Counted from the stretch's first letter, positions 7,583 to 16,363 are shown. The stretch: 38,864 bases of DNA from Chryseobacterium sp. KLBC 52 (GCF_003347605.1 NZ_QDFZ01000028.1:1-38864), one strand, 5' to 3'. Translations and numbers: made by a program. The notes: generated by a model not told the origin, from the sequence alone.

Positions 7583-8887
7583 CTAACCCAATAATTTATT
7601 TTTCAGTTTATTGAACTGATATTCTATTTTGTCCAGGCAAAGATTTCCAATACTTCCCTGGTGGGTATGTTCAAGGTTTCCGGGTTCAAATTCAAACTCG
7701 TTGTTTTCAATTTCCTGCCCTACTTTTACATAAGCATCACGGAACGAACTTCCGTTTTTCACTTCTTCATTGATCTTTTCTACACTGAAAAGATATTTAT
7801 ACTTTTCATCTTCCAGAATTCCGTCTTTTACCTGAATATTGGGTAAAGTATAGCTTAGGATTTCCAGACATTCCTTTAAAGAATCTATTGCAGGGAAAAG
7901 TATCTCTTTCGTCAACTGTACATCTCTGTGATAACCGGAAGGCAGATTGTTTGTCAAAAGAATCAGTTCGTTCGGAAGCGACTGAATTCTGTTACATCGT
8001 GCACGAACCAGCTCAAAGATATCCGGATTCTTTTTATGAGGCATAATGCTGCTTCCTGTAGTAAACTCCTTTGGAAAGCTAATAAAATCAAAATTCTGGC
8101 TTAGGTATAAACACACATCATAAGCAAACTTACCAAGCGTTCCTGCTAAAGTAGCCATTGCCATTGACAGCATTTTTTCCGACTTTCCACGGGTCATCTG
8201 AGCATATACCGAGTTATAATTCATCGACTGGAAGCCCAGATTGTAGGTGGTACTTTCACGATTGATCGGGAAAGATGAACCATAACCGGCCGCTGATCCC
8301 AGCGGGTTTTTATTAATGATATTTTTTACTGAAAACAGCATTTCCACATCATCCAAAAGCGCTTCTGCATAAGCTCCGAACCACAATCCGAATGATGAAG
8401 GCATTGCAATCTGCAAATGGGTATATCCCGGAAGCAGAACATTTTTATGCTGATCTGCCAATTGAATTAAAATCTGGAAAAACTCATCTGTAAGCGCCGT
8501 GATCTCACGGATTTCATCCAATAAGTACAATTTTATATCCAGCAAAACCTGATCATTTCTTGATCTTGCCGTATGGATTTTCTTTCCTGTATCACCTAAT
8601 TCTTCAATGAGAATGGCTTCTACCTGAGAATGGATATCCTCAGCATCTTTATCAATTTCAAAACTACCTTCTTCAATTTTATTTAAAATACTATTCAAAA
8701 CAGACAACATCTGTTCTGATTCTTCCTGAGTGATAATTCCGGTTTCTGCCAACATTTTGCAATGGGCCATAGAACCTTTCACGTCATATTTCGGTAAACG
8801 TTCGTCAAAGTCAAGGTCTTTACCGACTGTAAATTGAGTGACTAATATATTGGTGGCAAGGTCATCCTTCTGCCATATTTTTTTCAT
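7583..8887 (-). CDS. argH: Argininosuccinate lyase
   Basis: It cleaves argininosuccinate to arginine and fumarate, the last step of the pathway. The protein has 434 residues and belongs to the fumarase/aspartase superfamily. Motifs seen: HTARSRNDQ at 105-113, GYTHLQIAMPSS near 154-165 with Thr-His at 156-157, and the signature loop GSSIMPHKKNPD at 278-289 with the catalytic serine. It is slightly shorter than the E. coli enzyme (457) because of a compact C-terminus. It is last in the arg operon, after a 258-base gap that contains an inverted repeat element. The start at 8887 gives MKKIWQKDDLATN, as expected for a Bacteroidota ArgH. Confidence 0.97.
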   Translation of the reverse strand: MKKIWQKDDLATNILVTQFTVGKDLDFDERLPKYDVKGSMAHCKMLAETGIITQEESEQMLSVLNSILNKIEEGSFEIDKDAEDIHSQVEAILIEELGDTGKKIHTARSRNDQVLLDIKLYLLDEIREITALTDEFFQILIQLADQHKNVLLPGYTHLQIAMPSSFGLWFGAYAEALLDDVEMLFSVKNIINKNPLGSAAGYGSSFPINRESTTYNLGFQSMNYNSVYAQMTRGKSEKMLSMAMATLAGTLGKFAYDVCLYLSQNFDFISFPKEFTTGSSIMPHKKNPDIFELVRARCNRIQSLPNELILLTNNLPSGYHRDVQLTKEILFPAIDSLKECLEILSYTLPNIQVKDGILEDEKYKYLFSVEKINEEVKNGSSFRDAYVKVGQEIENNEFEFEPGNLEHTHQGSIGNLCLDKIEYQFNKLKNKLLG

Positions 8888-8911
8888 ATTCTTTGATTTA
8901 AAATACTGATG

Positions 8912-9057
8912 GGTTTTGACATGCCCGGCAAGGCAATCCTTATTACTATTAACTATAAAAAAACATTTCCTTATGTAAAGCCTTCATTTCTAATTTTCTT
9001 TTTGCATAAATCTTATTAAAAACTAAACTTCTAGTGCCCGCCGGGCGGAGTCAAAAC
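8912..9057. repeat. Inverted-repeat element between argE' and argH
   Basis: GGTTTTGACATGCCCGGCAA at the left and CCCGCCGGGCGGAGTCAAAA at the right form imperfect inverted ends (GTTTTGAC.nnGCCCGGC) about 146 bases apart, enclosing AT-rich DNA without a gene. The size and ends resemble a MITE. A purine-rich stretch with repeated GGAAGC words (about 9065-9100) follows it. The rest of the gap shows no gene. Confidence 0.5.
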
Positions 9058-9145
9058 ATATATTGAGCTGGAAGCCTGAGGCTGGAGACAGGAAGCTAAT
9101 AACATACTGCAATAACTTCCCTCTTCCTACACCCATCTTTCATTT

Positions 9146-10228
9146 TTATAACACTTTTTCTAAAATTCTGATGTAAATTTCTATTCCTTCTTCTATTTCA
9201 TGGATATAGATAAATTCATCTGCAGTATGAGAGCGCCTACTGTCTCCAGGACCTATTTTCACTGATGTACATGGAATAATCGCCTGATCTGAAGAGGTTG
9301 GTGAACCATAAGTTGTCCTTCCGATTTCAACTCCTGCTTTTACAAACGGATGATCCAGCTCGATTTTTGAAGAATTCAATCTGAACGATCTGGCTGTTAA
9401 AGTAGATTTCATCTGAGACTGAATGATATCAAACGCTTCCTGATTGGAATATTCATCCGTTACTCGTACATCCAATGTAAAGTTGCACGATTCCGGAACA
9501 ACGTTATGCTGTACGCCTGCATGAATTCCGGATAAAGTAACTTTAACTTCACCCAGATATTCTGAAACCTTTGGAAATTTAAAGTCCAGAATATTCTGCA
9601 AATCCTGCATACATTTTACAATCGAGTTATCATCATTAGGATGAGCGGCATGAGAAGGAGTACCTTTCATTTCTCCATCAATCACAAGAAGTCCTTTTTC
9701 TGCAATCGCCAGATTCATCTGCGTGGGTTCTCCTACAATGGCGAGTTCTACGTTGGGTAGCTGCGGAAACAGAGCTTCTATTCCATCAAATCCTGAGATC
9801 TCCTCCTCTGCCGTCAAAGCAATAACTAAATTATATTTTAAATCTTCTTTATCATAAAAATGTAAAAAAACCTGTGCCATAGAAACCAAAGAAGCTCCGG
9901 CATCATTACTTCCCAATCCAAATAATTTTCCCTCTTTTTCAACTGGAACAAACGGATCCAATGTGTAAGCTTTGTTAGGCTTTACAGTATCATGATGGGT
10001 ATTCAGTAAAACCGAAGGCTTAAAAACATCAAAATGCTTATTTACCGCCCAGATATTATTTTTAAAACGTTTGGTAGGAATCTGGTGTTTCTTGAAAAAA
10101 TTTTCAATTTCTACCGACGTATTGAATTCATCTTTACTGAATGAAGGAATCTCAATCAAATTTTTAAGCAATCCGACCGCATTATTCAATAGCTCTTCTT
10201 TATTATAAACAGATTTCAGTTCCTGCAT
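9146..10228 (-). CDS. M20-family N-acyl-ornithine/citrulline deacylase
   Basis: This 360-residue member of the M20/ArgE metallopeptidase family shows metal-binding motifs LLNTHHDTVKP (His and Asp near 78-80), GSNDAGA (Asp), TAEEEISGFDG (Glu pair) and a late SHTADEFI histidine. The dimerisation lid lies at about 170-280. In Bacteroidota arginine synthesis the acyl group is removed after carbamoylation, from N-succinyl- or N-acetyl-citrulline, so this enzyme most likely makes citrulline for ArgG. Its place between argB and argH supports that. Its ATG at 10228 lies inside the last codons of argB (26-base overlap), which suggests translational coupling. The exact acyl group cannot be read from the sequence. 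Confidence 0.9.
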   Translation of the reverse strand: MQELKSVYNKEELLNNAVGLLKNLIEIPSFSKDEFNTSVEIENFFKKHQIPTKRFKNNIWAVNKHFDVFKPSVLLNTHHDTVKPNKAYTLDPFVPVEKEGKLFGLGSNDAGASLVSMAQVFLHFYDKEDLKYNLVIALTAEEEISGFDGIEALFPQLPNVELAIVGEPTQMNLAIAEKGLLVIDGEMKGTPSHAAHPNDDNSIVKCMQDLQNILDFKFPKVSEYLGEVKVTLSGIHAGVQHNVVPESCNFTLDVRVTDEYSNQEAFDIIQSQMKSTLTARSFRLNSSKIELDHPFVKAGVEIGRTTYGSPTSSDQAIIPCTSVKIGPGDSRRSHTADEFIYIHEIEEGIEIYIRILEKVL

Positions 10229-10997
10229 GATGACTTTCTATATGGTTTTTCAATTCTGTTTCTTTGATCAGAAACACTTTGTCTACATTATTTTTTATAG
10301 CTCCAAGAGCATTTTCAAGTTTGGGTAAAATCCCTTTGTGAAGCTTTCCTTCTTCTTTTAATGTGGTGAAATCTTCCTCAGTTACACTTTTGATCACAGA
10401 TTCAGGATCATTTACATCTTGCAGTACTCCTTCTTTATCAAAACAATACAACAGTTCAACTTCATATTTCTCCGAAAGAGCCTGCGCCATTACAGAAGCA
10501 ATGGTATCCGCATTGGTATTGAAAAGATTTCCTTTTCTATCGTGTGTAATTGCTGAAAACACAGGAATAAGACCTAGCTTGATGAGTTTTGAAACCAGTT
10601 TTCTGTTCACACTTTTCTTATTGATGTCTCCTACAAATCCAAAGTCGATTTCAGGATGTTCTCTTTTTTTAGCTTTGATCAGATTTCCATCTGCTCCGGA
10701 GAATCCTATGGCATTGCATTTTTTCTGCTGCAGTTTTTCAACAATATTTTTATTGATTCCTCCCGCATATACCATCGTTACAATATCCAGTGTGTCTTTA
10801 TCCGTAATCCTCCTTCCGTTGATCATTTTCTGCTCGATGCCCAGTTTATCAGCCAGCGTCGTCGCCAGTTTTCCACCGCCATGAACAAGAATTTTCTTTT
10901 CATTAATTTCAGAAAATTGTTCTAAGAATTGGTTTAATAATTCTTCATCATCTATTAAAGCTCCGCCAATTTTTATGATGTATAACTTTTCTTTCAT
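10203..10997 (-). CDS. argB: N-acyl-glutamate (acetyl/succinyl) kinase
   Basis: It phosphorylates the gamma-carboxylate of N-acyl-glutamate. The protein has 264 residues and an amino-acid-kinase fold. It opens IIKIGGALIDD (Lys in the phosphate-binding loop), followed by ILVHGGGKLATTLADKLG, INGRRITDKDTLDIV (substrate arginine region), FNTNADTIAS and a C-terminal KLHKGILPKLENALGAI. It is close in length to E. coli ArgB (258) and lacks the N-terminal extension of arginine-inhibited hexameric NAG kinases, which suggests a dimer without arginine feedback. It lies between argF' (67 bases upstream, a gap filled by a palindrome) and argE' (overlapping). In this operon the natural substrate may be N-succinyl-glutamate. 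Confidence 0.95.
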   Translation of the reverse strand: MKEKLYIIKIGGALIDDEELLNQFLEQFSEINEKKILVHGGGKLATTLADKLGIEQKMINGRRITDKDTLDIVTMVYAGGINKNIVEKLQQKKCNAIGFSGADGNLIKAKKREHPEIDFGFVGDINKKSVNRKLVSKLIKLGLIPVFSAITHDRKGNLFNTNADTIASVMAQALSEKYEVELLYCFDKEGVLQDVNDPESVIKSVTEEDFTTLKEEGKLHKGILPKLENALGAIKNNVDKVFLIKETELKNHIESHHAGTEICL

Positions 10998-11030
10998 TTG
11001 TAAACATTTTGGGATACTTGATCTTTTCTA

Positions 11031-11061
11031 TCCTTGTCAAGGTTTAAAACCTTGACAAGGA
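11031..11061. repeat. 31-bp perfect palindrome (TCCTTGTCAAGG...), copy 1
   Basis: Two 15-base arms beginning TCCTTGTCAAGGTTT surround a single central base. The element lies between argF' and argB. An identical palindrome apart from the central base occurs at 24074-24104. No T-run follows in the direction of arg transcription, so it is more likely a mobile palindromic repeat or RNA-stability element than a terminator. Confidence 0.75.
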
Positions 11062-11064
11062 TCA

Positions 11065-12021
11065 CTAGGCTTTCAATTCATCTAAAATTTCACTGAATAC
11101 AGCTTGTGCCGAGAAAATTCGGTTTTTTGCCTGCTGATAAATGATAGAATGATCTCCATCCATCACTTCATCACTCAGTTCCACATTACGGCGAACCGGA
11201 AGACAGTGCATCACTTTTGCATCATTGGTATTGGCTAATTTTTCATTGGTAAGCATCCAGTCGCCTTTTACTTCAGGCATTGCTGCATAATCATCAAAAG
11301 AAGACCAGTTTTTTACATAGATAAAATCTGCATCTTTCAACGCTTCGTCCTGATCATGGATTACTTTTACATCCTTTGTGAAGTTTTTATCTAAATCATA
11401 TCCTTCGGGATTGGCAATTACTAATTCTACATCCATCTCCTGCATCCATTCTGCGAAAGAATTTCCAACAGCATGAGCAATAGGTTTGATGTGCGGAGCC
11501 CACGTTAATACCACTTTTGGTTTATGGTCCTTTTTCCAGTTTTCTGTAATCGTGATACAGTCTGCTAAACTTTGCAGCGGATGGCGGGTAGCAGATTCCA
11601 ATGAAACAACAGGAACTTTTGCATGTTTTTCAAACTGGCTTAAGATACTTTCATTCACATCATCTTCCTTGCTCTTCATTCCTGCAAAACAACGTACCGC
11701 GATGATATCGCAATATTGGTTTAAAACCTCAATTGCATCTTTGATATGCTCTACAGTATCACCATTCATTACCGCTCCATCTGCAAATTCAAGATTCCAG
11801 GCTTCCTGTGCAGCATTTAATGTCAATACATTCAACCCTAAATTCTGAGCTGCAATCTGACTGCTCAGACGGGTTCTCAAACTTGAATTTAAAAATACAA
11901 GTCCTATTGTTTTTCCCTTTCCTTTTTCTGTTTCGGTAAGAGGGTCTGCTTTTATCTGTAAAGCTTTTTTTATGATTTCCTGTAAGTTTTCTACATCACT
12001 TACAGAGGTAAATTTTTTCAT
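11065..12021 (-). CDS. argF': N-succinyl-L-ornithine-type carbamoyltransferase
   Basis: This 318-residue member of the aspartate/ornithine carbamoyltransferase family uses carbamoyl phosphate. The phosphate-binding loop reads FLNSSLRTR (residues 43-51) where ordinary OTCases have STRTR; this is typical of the acylornithine transcarbamylases, as is the HCLPVRRNVELSDEV motif. It aligns from memory, without gaps in the first 100 residues, to the Bacteroides fragilis succinylornithine enzyme. At the position reported to set acyl specificity (Pro90 in B. fragilis, Glu92 in Xanthomonas acetylornithine transcarbamylase) this protein has Val90 in MNGDTVEHIKDA. A small non-acidic residue favours succinylornithine. 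It lies between argD and argB in the operon. Confidence 0.93.
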   Translation of the reverse strand: MKKFTSVSDVENLQEIIKKALQIKADPLTETEKGKGKTIGLVFLNSSLRTRLSSQIAAQNLGLNVLTLNAAQEAWNLEFADGAVMNGDTVEHIKDAIEVLNQYCDIIAVRCFAGMKSKEDDVNESILSQFEKHAKVPVVSLESATRHPLQSLADCITITENWKKDHKPKVVLTWAPHIKPIAHAVGNSFAEWMQEMDVELVIANPEGYDLDKNFTKDVKVIHDQDEALKDADFIYVKNWSSFDDYAAMPEVKGDWMLTNEKLANTNDAKVMHCLPVRRNVELSDEVMDGDHSIIYQQAKNRIFSAQAVFSEILDELKA

Positions 12022-12287
12022 TTGGTATTTCTATTTTTTTTCAATGGACAAATGGAATATCCATTTCATTTTGAATTGATTTTAAAGATTGTGTTTACAC
12101 ATTTTTGAGAGTTTTAACGCAAGGACGCAAAGCTTTCCACTGATGCTTTTTTCGTTCGCAAGGGCGTTTCACTCAGCAATTGATACTTGTTTTTGTCATT
12201 CTGAGATTCTTCATTTCACTTCGTTTCATTCAGAATGACAGGTATTGTGTACTATTTTAAGTTTTATAACCTTTGCTCTCCAGTCCC
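12022..12287. repeat. argD-argF' spacer with two repeat families, including a 47-bp TGTCATTCTGA element
   Basis: This 266-base spacer holds no gene. At 12194-12240 a 47-base element has perfect 11-base inverted ends (TGTCATTCTGA / TCAGAATGACA) with GATTCTTCATTTCACTTC inside. Related copies lie at 4093-4161 and about 18714-18751. Further upstream, ACGCAAGGACGCAAAGC (12117-12133) recalls the degenerate repeats at 7091-7150. Confidence 0.65.
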
Positions 12288-13427
12288 TTAGATATTCCCC
12301 AACACCACTTTCAGAGCATTGATGAAAAGATCCGTTTCCTCTTTTTTGATATTCAGTGCCGGAAGAATCCTCAATACTGTTTTATCATTAGAGTTTCCTG
12401 TGAAAATATGATGACCGAAAAGCAATTCTTTCCTTACTTCCGAACAGTCTCTATCGAGTTCTATTCCGATCATCAATCCTTTCCTTCGGATGGATTTAAT
12501 ATGTGGTAAATCTTTAATTTCATTTTCAATATACTCACCCATCTGTTGAGCATTTTCAAGAAGATTTTCATCTTTCATGACATCCAGAACAGCAATGGAA
12601 GCTGCACAAGCCAGATGATTTCCTCCAAATGTAGTTCCAAGTAAACCATTGCTTGCCTGGAATTTAGGATGGATTAAAACTCCGCCCACAGGGAAACCAT
12701 TTCCCATTCCTTTTGCCGTTGTAATAATATCTGCCTCTACACCAAATTCCTGATGGGCAAAGAAATATCCGCTTCTCCCATACCCGGACTGCACTTCATC
12801 CAAAATAAGAACAGCATCATATTTTTTACACAATTCTTTGATTTTAGATAAAAATTCCGGTGTTGAAATCATAATTCCTCCTACTCCCTGAATTCCCTCA
12901 ATGATTACGGATGAGATTTCATTTCCATGCTTGTCAAAGGTTTCTTCAAGCTGCTGCACATCATTCCATTCTGATTTGATAAATCTTTCAGAAAAGTTAA
13001 CCGGAGCAACAATTTTCGGATTATCAGTTACCGAAACCGCTGCAGAAGTTCTTCCATGGAATGAACCTGAGAAATAAAGTACTTTGCTTTTTCCGTTATG
13101 AAAAGAAGCCAGTTTCAATGCATTTTCATTCGCTTCCGCTCCAGAATTGCATAAGAAAAGATTATAATCCTCGTAACCTGAAAGTTTCCCCAGCTTTTCC
13201 GCCAGTTCAGTCTGCAATTCATTCTGAACAGAGTTGGAATAGAAAGATATTTTCTCCAGCTGATCTTTCAGTTTATTTTGATAATGTGGATGGTTGTGCC
13301 CGATAGAAATCACTGCATGACCGCCGTAAAAATCAAGATATTGTTCCCCTTTATCATCCCAAAGAAAAGATCCCTGAGCTTTTACCGGATTTATGTTGAA
13401 TAATGGATATACGTTGAATAAATTCAT
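12288..13427 (-). CDS. argD: N-acyl-ornithine aminotransferase (class III, PLP)
   Basis: It transfers an amino group from glutamate to N-acyl-glutamate semialdehyde. The protein has 379 residues, with fold-type I class III aminotransferase motifs: NSGAEANENALKLA (94-107), FSGSFHGRTSAA (119-130), LILDEVQSGYGRSG with Asp210-Glu211, and the PLP lysine in ITTAKGMGNGFPVGG (Lys239). It sits fourth in the operon, between argC (84-base gap) and argF' (266-base gap full of repeats). The start at 13427 gives MNLFNVYPLFNINPVKAQGS, typical of the family. Substrate acyl group (acetyl or succinyl) cannot be decided from the sequence, although neighbouring argF' favours succinyl. Confidence 0.96.
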   Translation of the reverse strand: MNLFNVYPLFNINPVKAQGSFLWDDKGEQYLDFYGGHAVISIGHNHPHYQNKLKDQLEKISFYSNSVQNELQTELAEKLGKLSGYEDYNLFLCNSGAEANENALKLASFHNGKSKVLYFSGSFHGRTSAAVSVTDNPKIVAPVNFSERFIKSEWNDVQQLEETFDKHGNEISSVIIEGIQGVGGIMISTPEFLSKIKELCKKYDAVLILDEVQSGYGRSGYFFAHQEFGVEADIITTAKGMGNGFPVGGVLIHPKFQASNGLLGTTFGGNHLACAASIAVLDVMKDENLLENAQQMGEYIENEIKDLPHIKSIRRKGLMIGIELDRDCSEVRKELLFGHHIFTGNSNDKTVLRILPALNIKKEETDLFINALKVVLGNI

Positions 13428-13462
13428 GTCTTTTTATAAATGATAATTGATAAATAATGAAT

Positions 13463-13487
13463 GATGCGGGATTCGGGTTTCGAGTTC
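13463..13487. repeat. Fragment of the GCGGGATTCGGGTTTCG repeat family
   Basis: GATGCGGGATTCGGGTTTCG is GC-rich against its AT-rich surroundings in the argC-argD gap. The same words recur at 16946-17140 and inside the T9SS gene at 29287-29391. Confidence 0.5.
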
Positions 13488-13511
13488 CTATACATCCATC
13501 TACTTTCTATA

Positions 13512-14477
13512 TTAAAATGCTATCGGTTTCAGGTTGAGTCCTGCATTTTCTTCCCAGTTCATGGCCAGATTCATATTCTGTACTGCCTGTCCCGAAGCAC
13601 CTTTTAACAAATTGTCAATCGCTGAGTGAATAACGACAACATTTCCACTCTTTTCGATTTGAATCACACAGCGATTGGTATTGACAACCTGCTTTAAATC
13701 AACTGCCCTACTACTTACCGTAACAAAAGGCTCCTCCGCATAGAAATCCTGATACCATTGTTCTATTTCCTCCAGCGTCAAATCCGTCTTCATGGTGGAA
13801 CTTGTAAAAATTCCTCTTGCAAAATCTCCTCTCCATGGAACAAAATTCAGGTTTACTTCTTTATTATTGAATGAAATCAGCTGCTGCAAAATCTCATCGA
13901 CATGTTGATGAGTTAATGTTTTATAAGCTGAAACATTATCATTTCTCCAGGTAAAATGAGTGGTTGCCTGCAAAGACTGCCCGGCTCCTGTAGAACCTGT
14001 AATCCCTGTAGTAAAAACTTCATTTAAAACTCCTTTTTCCGCCAATGGCAGTAAAGCCAACTGAATAGCTGTAGCAAAACATCCCGGATTGGCAATGCTT
14101 CTTGCTCCTGCCAGCTGTTTTTTATTGATTTCCGGTAATCCGTAGATAAAATCTCTATTTCCGAAATTTCCATCTAAACGGAAATCGTTTCCAAGATCAA
14201 TCACCAGCGTTTCATCTTTAACAGGATTCTGAGTTAACCAGTTTTGACTTTCTTTATGGGGAAGGCATAGAAAAAGAATATCCACGTCTTCAGGTTTGTC
14301 CGTCAAAACCATTTCACAAACTGTCGTTAAATCCGGGTACAGATCTGAAATTCTTGTTCCCGAATTCGAACGACTATATAAAAAACTCAATGTCACATGG
14401 GGATGAAAAGCCAGTAAACGTATCAGCTCACTTCCTGTATAACCGTTGGCACCAATGATTCCTACTGTTTTCTTCAT
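13512..14477 (-). CDS. argC: N-acyl-gamma-glutamyl-phosphate reductase
   Basis: It reduces N-acyl-glutamyl-5-phosphate to the semialdehyde with NADPH. The protein has 321 residues. An N-terminal nucleotide-binding motif, GIIGANGYTGSELIRLL (6-22), the catalytic cysteine in ANPGCFATAIQLALLPL (Cys133) and a conserved histidine in LTHQHVDEILQQL are visible; the C-terminus ends in VQNMNLAMNWEENAGL, as is usual for ArgC. It follows argG with a 52-base gap. The start at 14477 places the glycine-rich loop correctly. Confidence 0.97.
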   Translation of the reverse strand: MKKTVGIIGANGYTGSELIRLLAFHPHVTLSFLYSRSNSGTRISDLYPDLTTVCEMVLTDKPEDVDILFLCLPHKESQNWLTQNPVKDETLVIDLGNDFRLDGNFGNRDFIYGLPEINKKQLAGARSIANPGCFATAIQLALLPLAEKGVLNEVFTTGITGSTGAGQSLQATTHFTWRNDNVSAYKTLTHQHVDEILQQLISFNNKEVNLNFVPWRGDFARGIFTSSTMKTDLTLEEIEQWYQDFYAEEPFVTVSSRAVDLKQVVNTNRCVIQIEKSGNVVVIHSAIDNLLKGASGQAVQNMNLAMNWEENAGLNLKPIAF

Positions 14478-14529
14478 TTTGATTCTGACAGCATTTTGTG
14501 CCGCCTTTCATTACATTGTCCTTTCGGAA

Positions 14530-15726
14530 CTAGTTGATATTTTGATTAATCTGGTGGTATATATTTAAAGAATTGCTTACAATCTTTGTATATCCTTTTA
14601 CATCATCACCCGTCCATGCTCTGTTGGCTTCTCCATAGCTTCCGAATTTATCAGACATCAGATCATGAGCAGATTCAATTCCATTCAAAATAAATCTGTA
14701 TGGGTGAAGGGTTACAAATACTTTTCCGCTCACTGTTTTCTGAGAATCTACCAGGAAAGACTCAATATTTCTCATGACAGGATCTAAGAAAAGTGCTTCG
14801 TGAAGCCAGTTTCCATACCAGTCGGACAGCTGGGATTTCATCATTTGCTGATATTTTGAAAGCGTGTGCTTTTCCAATAAATGATGTGCTTTGATAATCA
14901 CTGATGCCGCTGCTGCTTCAAATCCTACTCTTCCTTTAATCCCAACAATGGTATCTCCTACGTGAATATCACGGCCGATTCCGTATGCTGAAGCCAGTTC
15001 TTCTATTTTTTGAATGGAATATACTGAATGCTCAAAACTTTCGCCATTTACAGCTACCACTTCTCCGTTTTTAAACTCGATCTCCAGTTCTGAAGGTTGG
15101 GTTTCTTTGATTTGAGATGGAAAAGCTTCTTCAGGAAGATAATTTCTTGACGTCAGTGTTTCTTTCCCTCCTACTGAAGTTCCCCAAAGTCCTTTATTGA
15201 CAGAATATTGAGCTTTCTGGAATTCCATTTCATAACCGTGTTCTTTCAAAAACTCAATTTCTTCTTCACGGGACAAAGCCATATCGCGAATTGGGGTAAT
15301 GATTTCAATATTCGGGCACATCACCTGGAAGATCAAATCGAAACGAACCTGATCGTTTCCTGCTCCTGTACTTCCGTGAGCAATAGCATCTGCTTTTACT
15401 TCAATCGCATATTTTGCAATTTCCTGCGCCTGAATAGTACGTTCAGCACTTACAGAAAGAGGATAGGTATTGTTTTTCAGCACATTCCCGAAAATCAGAT
15501 ATTTCACACATGAATTATAATAATCTTCCTGAGCATCTACGCACCTGTATTCCTTCACCCCAAGGTTTAAAGCTTTTCTCTCCAACTCTTTTTCTTCTTC
15601 TTTTGAAAAACCTCCGGTATTTACAGTAACTGCATACACCTCATATCCTAGTGTTTCACTAAGATATTTAGCACAGTAGGAAGTATCTAAACCTCCGCTA
15701 AACGCTAAGATGACTTTCTTTTTCAT
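14530..15726 (-). CDS. argG: Argininosuccinate synthase
   Basis: It joins citrulline and aspartate using ATP. From the start chosen at 15726 the protein has 398 residues, the normal ArgG length, and opens MKKKVILAFSGGLDTSYCAK with the ATP pyrophosphatase P-loop SGGLDTS. Further motifs are AHGSTGAGNDQVRFD and the mid-protein substrate region SVNKGLWGTSVGG. An upstream ATG at 15771 would add 15 residues (MMNSTRPLIIIKKVQ) lying inside the preceding gene and before the conserved N-terminus, so it was rejected. The gene overlaps the 3' end of the GNAT gene by 29 bases, suggesting translational coupling. Confidence 0.97.
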   Translation of the reverse strand: MKKKVILAFSGGLDTSYCAKYLSETLGYEVYAVTVNTGGFSKEEEKELERKALNLGVKEYRCVDAQEDYYNSCVKYLIFGNVLKNNTYPLSVSAERTIQAQEIAKYAIEVKADAIAHGSTGAGNDQVRFDLIFQVMCPNIEIITPIRDMALSREEEIEFLKEHGYEMEFQKAQYSVNKGLWGTSVGGKETLTSRNYLPEEAFPSQIKETQPSELEIEFKNGEVVAVNGESFEHSVYSIQKIEELASAYGIGRDIHVGDTIVGIKGRVGFEAAAASVIIKAHHLLEKHTLSKYQQMMKSQLSDWYGNWLHEALFLDPVMRNIESFLVDSQKTVSGKVFVTLHPYRFILNGIESAHDLMSDKFGSYGEANRAWTGDDVKGYTKIVSNSLNIYHQINQNIN

Positions 15727-16363
15727 CTGGACTTTTTTTATTATTATTAATGGTCGCGTGGAATTCATCAATTTTTTTTTGAATCATTCCATCATATTTA
15801 CTTTCAGGTAGATTATGAACTACCTCATCTTTTTTTTTATCATTTTCAGGAACAAATAACATGGCTGTACACAGACAGTTTTTGCGTTCCTTCATCATTA
15901 AAATCTCATAGTTCACACAGTTTTTGCAACCGTTCCAGAATTCCTCATCCTGAGTCAGTTCAGAATAAATGACGGGTTTATACCCTAGATCACTATTGAT
16001 TTTCATCACTGCCAAACCTGTTGTCAAGCCAAATACTTTCGCATCCGGATATTTATCTCTAGATAATTGGAAAACTTTCTGCTTAATCTGAGTCGCTACT
16101 CCGCCGTTCCTGAATTTCGGTGACACAATCAGTCCCGAATTAGCCACAAACTTCCCATGTGACCAGGTCTCTATATAACAGAAACCTACCCACTCACCGT
16201 TTTCAGTGGCTACCACAGCATTGCCTTCTGAAATCTTCTTACTCAAATATTCTATAGAACGTTTTGCGATACCCGTCCCTCTACGCTGTGCAGAATCGTA
16301 CATTTCCTGCTGTATTTCACTCACATACATTAGATGTTCGCATGAGGAAATTTCTATTTCCAT
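15698..16363 (-). CDS. GNAT acyltransferase, candidate N-acyl-glutamate synthase (ArgA role)
   Basis: This is the first gene of the arg operon, 221 residues long. A GNAT acyl-CoA-binding fold covers ~1-150, with the acyl-CoA pyrophosphate loop near PKFRNGGVATQIKQKV (the R/Q-x-x-G-x-A type). A cysteine-rich segment follows (CKNCVNYEIL, then KNCLCTAMLF), which could bind a metal, and then a charged tail. No classical ArgA or ArgJ gene is in an otherwise complete operon, so this protein is the natural candidate for acylating glutamate, with acetyl- or succinyl-CoA. That function is inferred from context. The start at 16363 follows a TAnnTTTG promoter box by about 20 bases. The tail overlaps argG. 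Confidence 0.8.
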   Translation of the reverse strand: MEIEISSCEHLMYVSEIQQEMYDSAQRRGTGIAKRSIEYLSKKISEGNAVVATENGEWVGFCYIETWSHGKFVANSGLIVSPKFRNGGVATQIKQKVFQLSRDKYPDAKVFGLTTGLAVMKINSDLGYKPVIYSELTQDEEFWNGCKNCVNYEILMMKERKNCLCTAMLFVPENDKKKDEVVHNLPESKYDGMIQKKIDEFHATINNNKKSPDEKESHLSV

